Shown one piece after another: positions 1 to 8,970 of a DNA stretch of 64,000 bases. The notes beneath the pieces are model-generated. The model was not told the DNA's origin. It saw only the letters and a list, made by a program, of their open reading frames with translations, and did not search any database. The position numbers and the translations under genes were made by a program. Numbering within the stretch: position 1 is the first letter of the stretch; each line of letters starts with the position of its first letter. Source of the DNA: Azoarcus indigens (GTDB lineage Bacteria; Pseudomonadota; Gammaproteobacteria; Burkholderiales; Rhodocyclaceae); contig NZ_SNVV01000001.1 in the NCBI RefSeq assembly GCF_004361735.1, positions 248,001-312,000 of the forward strand, given 5' to 3'.

Positions 1-143
1 TGGGACTGATCGGCCTGCGGACCGGGGTGCAGCAACGATCTCCGGGTCACCATCCACGATCGAATGACGGCTTCTCGACGCCCGGGCCCCCGGGGGAACG
101 CCGTTTGCTGTATCAGCGCACCGTCTCCTGACTCCGGCCGTCG

Positions 144-836
144 ATGCGCTACTTCGCCCTCGCCTTTCTCCTCGCCCTGCTCGTCCTCGCCTGGCAGTTG
201 CACAGCGGCCGCATCGCCATTCCGCCGCAGTGGAACCCCTGGGCGCCGCTGGAGGTGGCTGCCGCACCCAACTGGCTCACCCGCTACAAGCTGCAGCGCC
301 TGAACGGCGACCCGGTGCGCTGCCGGGCGGTGCTGGAACAGGCCGGGCTGCGGCAAACGGCGGTGCCGGATCGGGACATGGGCAATGGCTGTGGCTGGAA
401 GAACGCGGTGCGCGTCAGCGACGAGCGCTTTGCGCCCGCTTTCACACTTACCTGCACCGCGGCGGTGTCGCTGGCGATGTGGGAGCGCCACACGCTGCAA
501 CCCGCCGCCCAGGCCCACTTCGGCCAGCCGCTCACGCGGGTCGAACATCTGGGCAGCTACGCCTGCCGCAATGTGCGCGGCGGCGCCGGCGAAGGAAGCC
601 GCCGCAGCCAGCATGCCACTGCCAATGCCTTCGATGCCGCCGCCTTCCGCCTCGAAAACGGCCGCCGCATCCGCATCCTCGGCCACTGGCACGGCAGCGG
701 CGCCGAAGCGGCCTTCCTGCGCGACGCCCGCGACGGCGCCTGCCGCTTCTTCAACGGCACCCTGAGCCCGGACTACAACCAGGCCCACCAGGACCACTTC
801 CACCTGGACTGGGGCGGCTACCGGATGTGCCGTTAG
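144..836 (+). CDS. extensin-like C-terminal domain protein (M15-like fold)
   Basis: This 230-residue protein begins with an uncleaved-looking membrane anchor or signal sequence (residues 2-20, a run of Leu and Ala), so it should be anchored facing the periplasm. The rest matches the bacterial extensin family. It has conserved cysteine pairs (near RCRAVLEQAG, NGCGW and YACRN), the motif SQHATANAFD and the C-terminal QDHFHLDWGGYRMC. The His/Asp and HFHLD motifs resemble the zinc ligands of D,D-peptidases of family M15, so a role on peptidoglycan is possible but unproven. The length is typical of the family. The next gene lies on the other strand, so this may be the end of an operon that begins outside the window. 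Confidence 0.85.
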   Translation: MRYFALAFLLALLVLAWQLHSGRIAIPPQWNPWAPLEVAAAPNWLTRYKLQRLNGDPVRCRAVLEQAGLRQTAVPDRDMGNGCGWKNAVRVSDERFAPAFTLTCTAAVSLAMWERHTLQPAAQAHFGQPLTRVEHLGSYACRNVRGGAGEGSRRSQHATANAFDAAAFRLENGRRIRILGHWHGSGAEAAFLRDARDGACRFFNGTLSPDYNQAHQDHFHLDWGGYRMCR

Positions 837-864
837 CGGCGCCCCGGCATGTCAGGCAGGCACC

Positions 865-1905
865 TCAGTTCGCCCGGGTAAGATGCTTGTTGCTGATCTC
901 CCGCGCGGCCGCAATCAACGCGGCGCCGTCCAGCCCCTTGGCCTTCACCTCCTCGATCCACTCGGCTTCCACGCTTTCCGCCGCCTTGCGCATCGCCTCA
1001 TAGTCTTCCAGCTTCTGTACCACCAGCGTGTTGCCCAGCGCGGCGGCGCGCTTGCGCGAGGCTTCGGTGGCGCGGTCCCAGGAGGCGCCGAACTTCTCGA
1101 CCAACGGCAGGCCGCTGTTGCGGTCTATGACCGCCTTCAGCTCGGCCGGCAGCCCCTCGTATTTCTTCTTGTTCATCAGCAGCGCCATGGAGACGGCGAA
1201 ATAGGCCGGCTTGCCGGCGGGCGGTTCGGTATGGAAACGGGCGATCTCGTCGAGCTTGATCGCGGTGACCAGTTCCCACGGCGCCAGCGCGCCGTCGGCC
1301 ACCCCGCGGGAGACGCTCTCGGTGATGGCACTGGCGGGCATGTTCACCGGCGCGGCGCCAAGAGCGGAGAGCAGCCTGGAAGATACGCGCGAAGGCGAGC
1401 GCAGCTTCATCCCCTTCATGTCCGCCAGCGTCTGCACCGGCGCCTTCACCGCGTTCAGGTTCTGGCCGCTGCCGCTGTGCAGGGCCAGCACCTTGTAGCG
1501 CTCGAAATCCTTGCGTGCGTGCTGCTCGTAGTAGGCCCACATCGCCCGGCTGCCGCCCAGGCCGTCCGCCGGCACCACGAAGGGCAGCTCGATGGCCTCC
1601 ATCGCCGGGAACAGGTTGGGGGTGTAGCTGGGAGAGGTCCACACCACGTCGGCGATGCCGTCGCGCACATGGCTGATCAGGTTGGGCGGCGTGCCGCCTA
1701 TGGCCATCGCCGGATACAGCTCGCATTGCAGGCCGCCACTGGATTCCTCGCGCAGGGTTTCGCACCAGGGCTCCAGCACATCGCGCTGCAGGTTGGAAAT
1801 CGAGGGCAGGAAGTGGGCGACCTTGATCTTCACCGGCGCGGTCTGCGCCTGGGCCGCCACGGCGGTTGCGGCCAGGACGGCGGCGAGGATGAGCTTGAGC
1901 TTCAT
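865..1905 (-). CDS. TRAP transporter solute-binding protein (DctP family)
   Basis: This 346-residue periplasmic receptor has an Ala-rich signal peptide ending about AAQAQ (residues 1-21). The mature part carries TRAP receptor features: KIKVAHFLPS at the N terminus, a central LRSPSRVSSRLLSALGA with the conserved Arg expected to bind the substrate carboxylate, and PAYFAVSMALLMN. The ATG at 1905 was chosen because an AGGAGA ribosome site precedes it and the signal peptide starts there; a longer reading adds only an implausible Arg/Pro-rich leader. It is the last gene of a minus-strand cluster with an amidohydrolase and acetoacetyl-CoA synthetase, which suggests that it imports an organic acid for that pathway. 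No DctQ/DctM membrane subunits are present in the window, so it is either an orphan or uses distant partners. Confidence 0.85.
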   Translation of the reverse strand: MKLKLILAAVLAATAVAAQAQTAPVKIKVAHFLPSISNLQRDVLEPWCETLREESSGGLQCELYPAMAIGGTPPNLISHVRDGIADVVWTSPSYTPNLFPAMEAIELPFVVPADGLGGSRAMWAYYEQHARKDFERYKVLALHSGSGQNLNAVKAPVQTLADMKGMKLRSPSRVSSRLLSALGAAPVNMPASAITESVSRGVADGALAPWELVTAIKLDEIARFHTEPPAGKPAYFAVSMALLMNKKKYEGLPAELKAVIDRNSGLPLVEKFGASWDRATEASRKRAAALGNTLVVQKLEDYEAMRKAAESVEAEWIEEVKAKGLDGAALIAAAREISNKHLTRAN

Positions 1906-2075
1906 GCGGTGTCTCCTTGTTCTGAGATGGGAAAGCGGCCCGTCACCGCGGGCCTTGCGTGGCAAAGTGGGCGCGCGGCCCCGGGGCGCTGCGGCCGGGG
2001 CTTCCGCACGCGGGCGGGAATGACGCACCGCAGCCGGCATCAGCCGGGGCGGGCAGCCTCAGGGCCTCCAGGCCT

Positions 2076-2942
2076 TCAGGCCGCCAGCCCGAGCAGCCGG
2101 GCGGCGTTGTCCTTGAGGATGCGTTGATGCAGCTCCGGCTTGAAGCCGGCCTCCTTGAAGTCCGCCAGCCAGCGTTCCGGGGTGATCAGCGGGAAGTCGG
2201 TGCCGAACAGCACCCTGTCCTTCAGCAGGGTGTTGGCGTACTGCACCAGCGGTTTGGGGAAGTACTTGGGCGACCAGCCGGAGAGGTCTATCCACACATT
2301 GGGCTTGTGCAGGCACAGCGACAGCGCCTCGTCCTGCCACGGCCAGGAGGGGTGGGCGATGACGAACTGCATGTCGGGGAAGTCGATGGCGGCGTCTTCC
2401 AGGTGCATCGGGTTGGAATACTCCAGCTTCAGCCCGCCGCCGCCGCGCATGCCGGTGCCCATGCCGGAATGGCCGCTGTGGAAGATGGCCGGCAGCTTGT
2501 ATTCGGCGATCACCTCGTACAGGGGCCAGGCCATGCGGTCGTAGGGGTGGAATCCCATCATGGTGGGGTGGAACTTGAAGCCGCGCACGCCGTGGTCCTC
2601 GATCAGCCGGCGGGCTTCGCGCGCGCCCATCTTGCCCTTGTGCGGATCGATGCTGGCGAAGGCGATCATCATGTCGCTGTTGGCCATGGCCGCTTCGGCG
2701 ATTTCCTCGTTGGGGATGCGGCGGCGGCCGACGTGGGCTTCGCAATCCACGGTGAACATCACCAGCCCGAGCTTGCGCTCGCGGTAGTAGGCGATGGTCT
2801 CGGCGATGGTGGGCCGGCGGTCGGAACCGAAGTAGCGGTCGGCCGCGCGGTCGTATTCCTCGCCGTAGGGGTCCGGCGGCTGGCAGCAGGAGACTTCGGC
2901 GTGGGTGTGGATGTCGATGGCGACCAGTTCTTCCAGCTTCAT
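2076..2942 (-). CDS. amidohydrolase family TIM-barrel hydrolase
   Basis: This 288-residue protein belongs to the amidohydrolase-2 group. Visible metal and active-site motifs are DIHTHAE near the N terminus, GFKFHPT, AIFHSGHSG, VIAHPSWPW and FGTDFPL near the end, the usual order for this barrel. Start ATG 2942 has AGGAGA just upstream. It lies 23 bp downstream of acetoacetyl-CoA synthetase on the same strand, so the two are probably co-transcribed. Close family members in aromatic-degrading betaproteobacteria are annotated as 4-hydroxyphenyl-beta-ketoacyl-CoA hydrolases; that link, from memory of the family, fits an acetoacetyl-CoA synthetase partner but is inference. A decarboxylase role (the ACMSD-like branch) is the main alternative. 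Confidence 0.8.
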   Translation of the reverse strand: MKLEELVAIDIHTHAEVSCCQPPDPYGEEYDRAADRYFGSDRRPTIAETIAYYRERKLGLVMFTVDCEAHVGRRRIPNEEIAEAAMANSDMMIAFASIDPHKGKMGAREARRLIEDHGVRGFKFHPTMMGFHPYDRMAWPLYEVIAEYKLPAIFHSGHSGMGTGMRGGGGLKLEYSNPMHLEDAAIDFPDMQFVIAHPSWPWQDEALSLCLHKPNVWIDLSGWSPKYFPKPLVQYANTLLKDRVLFGTDFPLITPERWLADFKEAGFKPELHQRILKDNAARLLGLAA

Positions 2943-2965
2943 GATGCGGTTCTCCTTGCGGCCGG

Positions 2966-4951
2966 TCAGGCGCCGGCGGGGGCGTTGAGCTGCCGCGCCA
3001 GCTCGAGGTAGAAGCCGAGGCTGGCGGGGTTGGCCATGGTGTCCGGGTTGGCGACCTTGGCCGGGTCGCCGCCCAGCAGCAGCTTGCGCACCGGCACTTC
3101 CATCTTCTTGCCGGTGAGGGTGTGCGGAATCTCCGCCACCGCGTAGATCTCGTTGGGCACATGGCGCGGCGAGGCCTTGCTGCGGATCTGGCCGCGGATG
3201 CGGTCCTTCAGCGCCTCGTCCAGCACGAAGCCGGGGCGCAGCACCACGAACAGCGGCATGAAGGATTCGCGGCCCAGGTATTCCAGGTCCACCACCATGC
3301 AGTCGCGTATCTCCGGCAGTTCTTCCACCACCCGGTAGATTTCGGCGGTGCCCATGCGGATGCCGTGGCGGTTGATGGTGGAATCCGAACGGCCGTAGAT
3401 CACCGAGCTGCCGTAGGGGGTGAAGCGTATCCAGTCGCCATGGCGCCACAGGCCGGGATAGACGTCGAAGTAGCTGTCCAGGTAGCGGCGGTTGCCCTCG
3501 TCGTTCCAGAAGAACAGCGGCATGGAGGGCATGGGCTTGGTGATGACCAGTTCGCCCACTTCATCCACCACCGCCTCGCCCGCTTCGTTGAAGGCATAGG
3601 CAGCCACGCCCAGTTCGGGGCACTGGATTTCGCCGGCATGCACCGGCAGCGTGGGCGCGCAGGCGACGAAGCCGGAGGCGATGTCGGTGCCGCCGCTGAT
3701 GGAGGCCAGCCAGATGTCCTGTTTCACCCGGGTGTGCACCCACTCGTAAGCCTCGAGTGGCAAGGGCGAGCCGGTGGCATTGATCGAGCGCAGGGCGGTG
3801 AAGCCGGCGTACTCCCGCGGTGCCAGGCCGTCCTTCATGCAGTTGATGAGGTAGGCGGCGCCGCAGCCGAAGTGGGTGAGCCGCGCCTCGTCGATGAAGC
3901 GCCACAGCGCGTCGCCATCCGGCGCGGCCGGGTTGCCGTCGTACAGCACCATGGTGGCCCCGGTGAGCAGGCCGCCCACCATCAGGTTCCATACCACCCA
4001 GCCGGTGCCGGCGAGGAAGAGCATGCGGTCGCCCTCGCGCAGGTCGTGCTGCAGCACCATGGTCTTGAGGTGGGTGAGCACGATGCCGCCGTGGCCGTGC
4101 ACCATGGCCTTGGGCAGGCCGGTGGTGCCGGAGGAGTAGACGATCCACAGCGGGTGGTCGAAGGGGAGGCGGTTGAAGCGGAGCGGCGCCGGCTTCTCCA
4201 CCGCGTCCGCCCAGGTGAGGCGGTTGCGCCAGGGCGGCGGCGTGGTGCCGGCGCCGGGGCCGCGCACATGGATGACGTGGCGCACCGTGGGCAATTGCTC
4301 CAGCAGCTCGGCGACCAGGCCGCTGCGGTCGAACAGCTTGCCGTTGTAGCGGTAGCTGTCGATGGCGAAGATGACCTTGGGCTCGATCTGGCGGAAGCGG
4401 TCCAGCACCACGCTGGCGCCCATGTCCTGCGCGCAGCTGGACCAGATGGCGCCCAGGCTGGCGGTGGCGAGGAAGGCGGCCACCGTCTGCGGCAGGTTGG
4501 GCATGTAGGAGACGACGCGGTCGCCCGGGCCCACGCCCAGTTCGCGCAGCGTGGCGGCGAGGGCGCCGGTGGTGGCGGCCAGCTCGGCCCAGCTCACCTC
4601 GTACTGCTCGCCGGCCTCGTTGCGCACGATGAGCGCCGGCCGTTCAGAGGAAGCGCGGCGGAAGATGTGCTCCGCGTAGTTCAGGCGGGCATTGGGAAAC
4701 CACTGCGCCCCCGGCATCTCCTGCGAGGCCAGGACCGGCTCCGGGCTGCCATCGGCCTGGATGTCGAAGTAGTCCCACACCTCGCGCCAGAAGCTGTCCA
4801 GCTTATCCACCGACCATTGCCACAAGGCGCGGTAATCCGCGCCATCCACACCGTGGCGGCTGCCGATACGGCGGCCGAAATCGCTCAACGGCGCCTGCGC
4901 CAGCATCCCGGCATCCGGCGTCCACAGCACCTGTCCCTGCGCTATGCCCAT
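2966..4951 (-). CDS. acetoacetyl-CoA synthetase (acetoacetate--CoA ligase)
   Basis: This 661-residue ANL-superfamily ligase would activate acetoacetate or a related beta-keto acid to its CoA ester with ATP in the cytoplasm. Motifs in order: the ACS N-terminal cap (WQWSVDKLDSFWREVWDYF), PNARLNYAEHIF, the P-loop YSSGTTGLPKAMVHGHGG, ISGGTD, RHGIRMGTAEIYRVVE, and the C-terminal LTGKKMEVPVRKLL with the catalytic Lys. The length is normal. The ATG at 4951 is preferred because GGAGG sits 5 nt upstream; an in-frame ATG at 4963 overlaps that site. First gene of the cluster with the amidohydrolase and TRAP receptor, and divergent from the transposase-MarR fusion at 5345, which is a natural candidate for its regulator. 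Confidence 0.92.
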   Translation of the reverse strand: MGIAQGQVLWTPDAGMLAQAPLSDFGRRIGSRHGVDGADYRALWQWSVDKLDSFWREVWDYFDIQADGSPEPVLASQEMPGAQWFPNARLNYAEHIFRRASSERPALIVRNEAGEQYEVSWAELAATTGALAATLRELGVGPGDRVVSYMPNLPQTVAAFLATASLGAIWSSCAQDMGASVVLDRFRQIEPKVIFAIDSYRYNGKLFDRSGLVAELLEQLPTVRHVIHVRGPGAGTTPPPWRNRLTWADAVEKPAPLRFNRLPFDHPLWIVYSSGTTGLPKAMVHGHGGIVLTHLKTMVLQHDLREGDRMLFLAGTGWVVWNLMVGGLLTGATMVLYDGNPAAPDGDALWRFIDEARLTHFGCGAAYLINCMKDGLAPREYAGFTALRSINATGSPLPLEAYEWVHTRVKQDIWLASISGGTDIASGFVACAPTLPVHAGEIQCPELGVAAYAFNEAGEAVVDEVGELVITKPMPSMPLFFWNDEGNRRYLDSYFDVYPGLWRHGDWIRFTPYGSSVIYGRSDSTINRHGIRMGTAEIYRVVEELPEIRDCMVVDLEYLGRESFMPLFVVLRPGFVLDEALKDRIRGQIRSKASPRHVPNEIYAVAEIPHTLTGKKMEVPVRKLLLGGDPAKVANPDTMANPASLGFYLELARQLNAPAGA

Positions 4952-5344
4952 GTCGTCCTCCATTCCCTTGTCCGGCCGTCTCTGCCCGACGGGCGCGACA
5001 GCATCTGGGGCGGAGTCTATTTTTTGGCGGCGGCGGAGGACAAACTTAGCCGTCCTAGTCCCGTATGATCATGGTCGTCCACCGCCGTCCGCCGGAAACA
5101 GCCGGACGCCGCAGCCTCCGCCTTCAGCCTTGCCGGCCCGCCTCGAGCGCCCGACGGTTGGCGGAGCCAGGTGCGCGGCTTCGACAGCGGCAATCCGGGC
5201 AGGCGCAGCTTTGCTGCCGGACGGCGGGCAGCGCCCCGGTACAGCGCAGTGAAAACGAGGTGACCGGCAAGCGTCGCCTGACGATAATTAGTCTCGAATG
5301 ATCATTCCCATCTTCATCGTCTCGCCTGTCCCGCCAAGCCACTC
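4952..5344. promoter_or_regulatory. divergent intergenic region with a repeated 17-bp element
   Basis: This 393-bp gap separates two divergent genes. It contains TAGTCCCGTATGATCAT at 5056-5072 and TAGTCTCGAATGATCAT at 5289-5305, identical at 15 of 17 positions and in the same orientation. Both end in the 8-bp palindrome ATGATCAT. The first copy is about 105 bp upstream of the synthetase start and the second 40 bp upstream of the regulator start, as expected for operators of an autoregulating divergent regulator. No convincing gene is seen in the gap. Confidence 0.5.
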
Positions 5345-6736
5345 ATGAAACCCTCCCGTCTGCACCGCCGAGCCAGCACCACGCCGGAGATCCGCGGCTA
5401 CATCCGCGACTCGGACAAGACCGTGAGCGCACTGGCCGCGGAGCTGGGCATCAGCCGCAACACCGTGCGCAAATGGCGGGAGCGGGCCTCGGTGGAAGAC
5501 AGGCCGCACACGCCGCTGCAGCTGCGCACCGCACTGCGCCCCGGCGAGGAAACCTTGGCCCTGCTGCTGCGCCATGTACTCGCGCTGCCGCTGGATGACC
5601 TGCTGACGCTGCTGCGGGAAAGCACCGGCTGTGCCGCCTCCCGCTCCGGGCTGGACCGCTGCCTGCGGCGCCACCATTTCGCCCGCCTGCCGGCGGGCAA
5701 GGCCGGGCGCGAAGCCTCGCCCGGCATAGTGGAACTGCACTGGCTGCGGCTGCGCACCTTGCCCACCGGCCTGCTGCTCGGCGTGGATCGCCACAGTCGC
5801 TGGGCGGGCTGCGCACCGCTGCACACCACCCGCCCGGCCAACTGCCGCGCCGCCCTGCTCGCCCTCGCCGCCGCTGCGCCTTTCCCGGTACGCAACTGGC
5901 TGGTCGCCGAAGAGAGTTTCGACCCTGCCCTGCGCTGGCTGGCGGAAGAAGAGCGCTACATCCTGTTCCGCAGCACCATACGCGCCTCCGCCAAGCGGCT
6001 GGCAGCCCTGTTCTCCAACGAGGCCCGCGGCGTGCTGGCACCGCTGCTGCCGCGCTTGATAGGCGACGCGCCCTCGCCCAGCCTGCCGCCGGCGCTGCTG
6101 CAGGTGCTGGAGCGCTACAACCAGGGCTTCCGCCCGCGCCTGCTGGGCGGGCGCTCGCCGCTGGAAGTCATCGCTGCGGGCCCTGCAACCCAACCCGCAG
6201 CGGCCTGGGCGACCAACCCGCCCTCCCCTCGCCCCGCCGCGGAGGCGCCGGGCATCGTCTTCCCTGCCCTCGCCGCCAGCGCCAGCCGGCAACGCAGCCG
6301 GCCGGTCTCGCTCGGCGCCCTGCCCGGCCTGGTCGGCTACCGCATCCGCGAGACCCAGCTCGCCCTGTTCAAGGATTTCGAGCATGAAATAGGCGCGCTC
6401 AACCTCACCCCCAGCGCCTTCAGCATGCTGGAGCTGCTCAGTTGCAACCCCGGCCTGTCCGCCGCCCGCCTGGCCATGCTCATCCAGGTCGAGCCTGCCG
6501 CCCTGGCGCCGGTGGTCGACAGATTGCTGGCCCTGGGCCTGCTGCAGCGCGCCGGCCCCGCCGGCCGCCGCGGCCCGTTGCTGCTCACCGCCGACGGCGT
6601 CGCCGCCCACCGCCAGGCCACCGCCCTGATCGCCCGCCACGAGGCCCGGGCGCTGCGGGGATTCAGCAAACGGGAGCTGGCGCAGTTGATGAAGGCGCTG
6701 GAACGGGTAGTGGGCAATCTGGCCAGCGCGAAATGA
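5345..6736 (+). CDS. domesticated IS481-type transposase fused to a MarR-family domain
   Basis: This 463-residue protein has two unrelated halves. Residues 10-120 match the IS481 transposase N terminus: a helix-turn-helix (SALAAELGISRNTVRKWRER, about 28-47), then LPLDDLLTLLRE and SRSGLDRCLRRH. Residues 126-275 follow the integrase core (GVDRHSRWAG; ERYNQGFRPRLLGGRSPLEV), but the catalytic DDE triad appears lost: the first Asp position reads His (VELHWL), the second Glu (VAEES) and the third Lys (ASAKRL). After a Pro/Ala-rich linker (about 276-325), residues 326-460 form a MarR winged-helix domain (FEHEIGALNLTPSAFSMLEL to the ALERVVGN helix). No clear ribosome site precedes the ATG. It is probably a ligand-responsive DNA-binding regulator of the divergent synthetase cluster. 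The domain calls are from sequence; the regulatory role is inference. Confidence 0.75.
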   Translation: MKPSRLHRRASTTPEIRGYIRDSDKTVSALAAELGISRNTVRKWRERASVEDRPHTPLQLRTALRPGEETLALLLRHVLALPLDDLLTLLRESTGCAASRSGLDRCLRRHHFARLPAGKAGREASPGIVELHWLRLRTLPTGLLLGVDRHSRWAGCAPLHTTRPANCRAALLALAAAAPFPVRNWLVAEESFDPALRWLAEEERYILFRSTIRASAKRLAALFSNEARGVLAPLLPRLIGDAPSPSLPPALLQVLERYNQGFRPRLLGGRSPLEVIAAGPATQPAAAWATNPPSPRPAAEAPGIVFPALAASASRQRSRPVSLGALPGLVGYRIRETQLALFKDFEHEIGALNLTPSAFSMLELLSCNPGLSAARLAMLIQVEPAALAPVVDRLLALGLLQRAGPAGRRGPLLLTADGVAAHRQATALIARHEARALRGFSKRELAQLMKALERVVGNLASAK

Positions 6737-6942
6737 ACGGCCGATGCCGCCAGGAAAAGAGCCCCGCCGCTGAACTGGCAGCGGGGCACGGGAAGATCGC
6801 CGGGCAGAAGGGAGAGAGGCCAGCCGCGCCGCTGGTGATGGCAAGCCCGGCGGGATGGCGGGGGTAGGGTTGCCGCCCGCCTGGCCCGGCCCCCGTGGCC
6901 AGCAAGAGGGCCGGGAAAGCTGCCTGGGTCAGGCAGCTGGAA

Positions 6943-7596
6943 TCAAGCGCCGGCGAACATCGGCGCGGCGCGGCGCCGCATCACGTCGGAGTACTTCAGC
7001 TTGCCGCCTGCCACCAGTTCCTTCAGCACCGTCTTCAACTGGTTGTCCAGCGTGCCGGTCAGCGCCTTCTCCGGCGTCGCCGCCATTGCCGGAATGAACA
7101 CCAGGCCTATCCAGGTGGTGATCGAATCCTTGTTGGTGGCCTTGCTCACCACGGCGCCGCTGGTATCGGCCAGCTTCGCTTCCAGCGTGTAATTGTCGGT
7201 GGCCGCCGCCGGAATCACGCCGAAGGTGAAGCCGGAGATGAAACCGGCCGCCATCGCCAGACCGGTGTTGCTGTGGTTATAGATGTCCAGCCGCAGGGTG
7301 TAGTCCGCAGCCGCCTTGTCGGCTTCATCGAAGCTGTGGCGGGAGAACATGCCGGAGTCGCCCAGGCTCTTGCCCACCAGTTCGTGGATCTTGTCCCGGA
7401 TTACCAGGATCTCCGTCACCGGCGCGCCCGGCTCACCGCGGAAGAAATGCGTTTCGACGAAAACCGAAGGCTTGTTTTGATAGCCGGAAACGTCCGGCAG
7501 CGCGCCGGCGTCGGCAATTTCGTTGTTCCTGAAAGAGGCGCAGCCCGACAGCACCGCTGCCGCGCAAAGCATGGCAACCCAACCCTTGAATCCCAT
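6943..7596 (-). CDS. putative outer-membrane lipoprotein of unknown function
   Basis: About 217 residues. A type II signal peptide with lipobox LSGC lies in the first 20 residues, so the mature protein should be lipidated and anchored to the outer membrane (CASFRNN start; the +2 Ala does not signal inner-membrane retention). The middle has a Gly/Ala-rich hydrophobic stretch (GLAMAAGFISGFTFGVIPAA) that could insert in or lie on a membrane. I do not recognise the family. ATG 7596 is used; a GTG at 7605 with AAGGG just upstream would add three residues. No operon partner: the gene upstream on this strand is 284 bp away and the transposase-MarR gene is convergent. Confidence 0.65.
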   Translation of the reverse strand: MGFKGWVAMLCAAAVLSGCASFRNNEIADAGALPDVSGYQNKPSVFVETHFFRGEPGAPVTEILVIRDKIHELVGKSLGDSGMFSRHSFDEADKAAADYTLRLDIYNHSNTGLAMAAGFISGFTFGVIPAAATDNYTLEAKLADTSGAVVSKATNKDSITTWIGLVFIPAMAATPEKALTGTLDNQLKTVLKELVAGGKLKYSDVMRRRAAPMFAGA

Positions 7597-7889
7597 TTTC
7601 GGCACTCACCCTTTGATTTGAAATGAAACGCTGAGAAAGCAGGCGCACAAACGCCGGCACACGTCGGGCCCCGCGGACCGGCCACCACGGCCGTTGTCCG
7701 CAAGCCCGCCGGCACACGCTCCCTTCCTGTTCCGGGGGTTGAGCGCGGCCCTCCCTGTTGGTGCCCGCGCGGGCGAAGCGGTGATACCGCCCCGGGGCGC
7801 GACGGGGCGGGATTGTATGCACTCTGCAACAAAATGGAAGCGCGCCGGTGGCGCAGCCTGTCATGCGGGGCGGGGAGATTGCCCTGCCG

Positions 7890-8684
7890 TCAGACGATGC
7901 TGTCGACAATTCCGCCCTCCACCCGCAGCGCAGCGCCGGTGGTGCAACTGGCCTGGGGCGAGGCGGCGTAGACACAAAGGTGGGCGACCTCGTCCGGCTC
8001 GGCGAAGCGGCCGATCAGCGAGCTGGGGCGATTCTCGGGGACGAAGCGGGCCTTCATCTCCTCATGGCTCAGGCCTCTCTCCGCGGCCATTTCCTCCACC
8101 ATGGCGCGGGTGCCAGCGGTGTAGGTCGGGCCCGGCAGGATGGCATTCACGGTGACGCCGCTGCCGGCCAGCGCCTTCGCCAACCCGCGCGACAAGCCCA
8201 GCAGGGCGGCCTTGGTAACGCCGTAATGCAGCATGTCCGGCGGAATGTTGATTGCCGACTCACTGGAGATGAACTGGATGCGCCCCCAGTGCCGGGCCCG
8301 CATGCCCTGGGCGTAGTGGCGCGACAGGCGCACGCCGCTCATGACGTTGACCTGGAACAGATGCTCCCAGTCGGCGTCGTCCAGGGCGAAGAACTCCCGC
8401 GTCTCGTAGATGCCGAGCACATTCACCAGGATGTCGGTCTCCGGCTGGGCGACGATCAGCGCGGCGCAGCCCTCCGCGCCGCCCAGGTCCGCCACTACCG
8501 CGCTGTAGCTGCCCTGCGGGCTGCGCCTGCGCAGGTCCTCGCAAGCGGCGGCGGTCTTGGCCTCCTCGCGGCCGGTGACGATCACATGGGCGCCGGCCTT
8601 GCCCAGGCCCTCGGCCACCGCGAAGCCTATGCCGTCGGTGGAACCGGTAACGATTGCACGCTTGCCGGAGAGATCGATGTTCAT
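7890..8684 (-). CDS. SDR-family NAD(P)-dependent oxidoreductase
   Basis: This 264-residue classical short-chain dehydrogenase/reductase has the dinucleotide-binding TGSTDGIG motif near the N terminus and VNVLGIYE where family members carry NAG. Catalytic residues read Ser (QFISSESAINI), then Y-x-x-x-K as YGVTKAALLG, followed by ILPGPTYT. GGAGGA sits 5 nt before the ATG at 8684, so a longer in-frame start at 8702 is rejected. The C-terminal ASCTTGAALRVEGG is typical of the family. The substrate cannot be told from sequence. It stands alone, with about 285 bp of apparently non-coding DNA on each side. Confidence 0.88.
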   Translation of the reverse strand: MNIDLSGKRAIVTGSTDGIGFAVAEGLGKAGAHVIVTGREEAKTAAACEDLRRRSPQGSYSAVVADLGGAEGCAALIVAQPETDILVNVLGIYETREFFALDDADWEHLFQVNVMSGVRLSRHYAQGMRARHWGRIQFISSESAINIPPDMLHYGVTKAALLGLSRGLAKALAGSGVTVNAILPGPTYTAGTRAMVEEMAAERGLSHEEMKARFVPENRPSSLIGRFAEPDEVAHLCVYAASPQASCTTGAALRVEGGIVDSIV

Positions 8685-8970
8685 GGCGCTTCCTCCCCGC
8701 ATCGCCGGTGTGGATGGATGCGGCGGAGGAAAGCCGCCCCGCGCCGCCCGGGCGGATCAAGGATGCGGATCACACCCGCCCGGAAGCTGGCAGGCGTGCA
8801 AGCGCCATTCCCTGGAGGCGGAACAGGGGAAAGTCGTGGCGGCGGGAAGGAAAACAGGAAGGAGGCGCCGCCGCCAGGGATGGCCCCGCGGGCAGCGTCC
8901 TCCGGCCTCGGCGGCCGGCTCAAGCCCAGTGCTCAAGCGCCGGCCAATCCCGCGCCGGAGAGGGCGAAGC

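Noticed and set aside
1..143. Gene at the left edge
   Set aside because: No frame with a recognisable product; only short GC-rich readings.
3122..5068. 648-codon plus-strand open frame
   Set aside because: Antisense of acetoacetyl-CoA synthetase with all ANL motifs on the minus strand.
5345..6736. Active insertion sequence
   Set aside because: No terminal inverted repeats or target duplication seen and the DDE residues are lost; the copy is fused to MarR.
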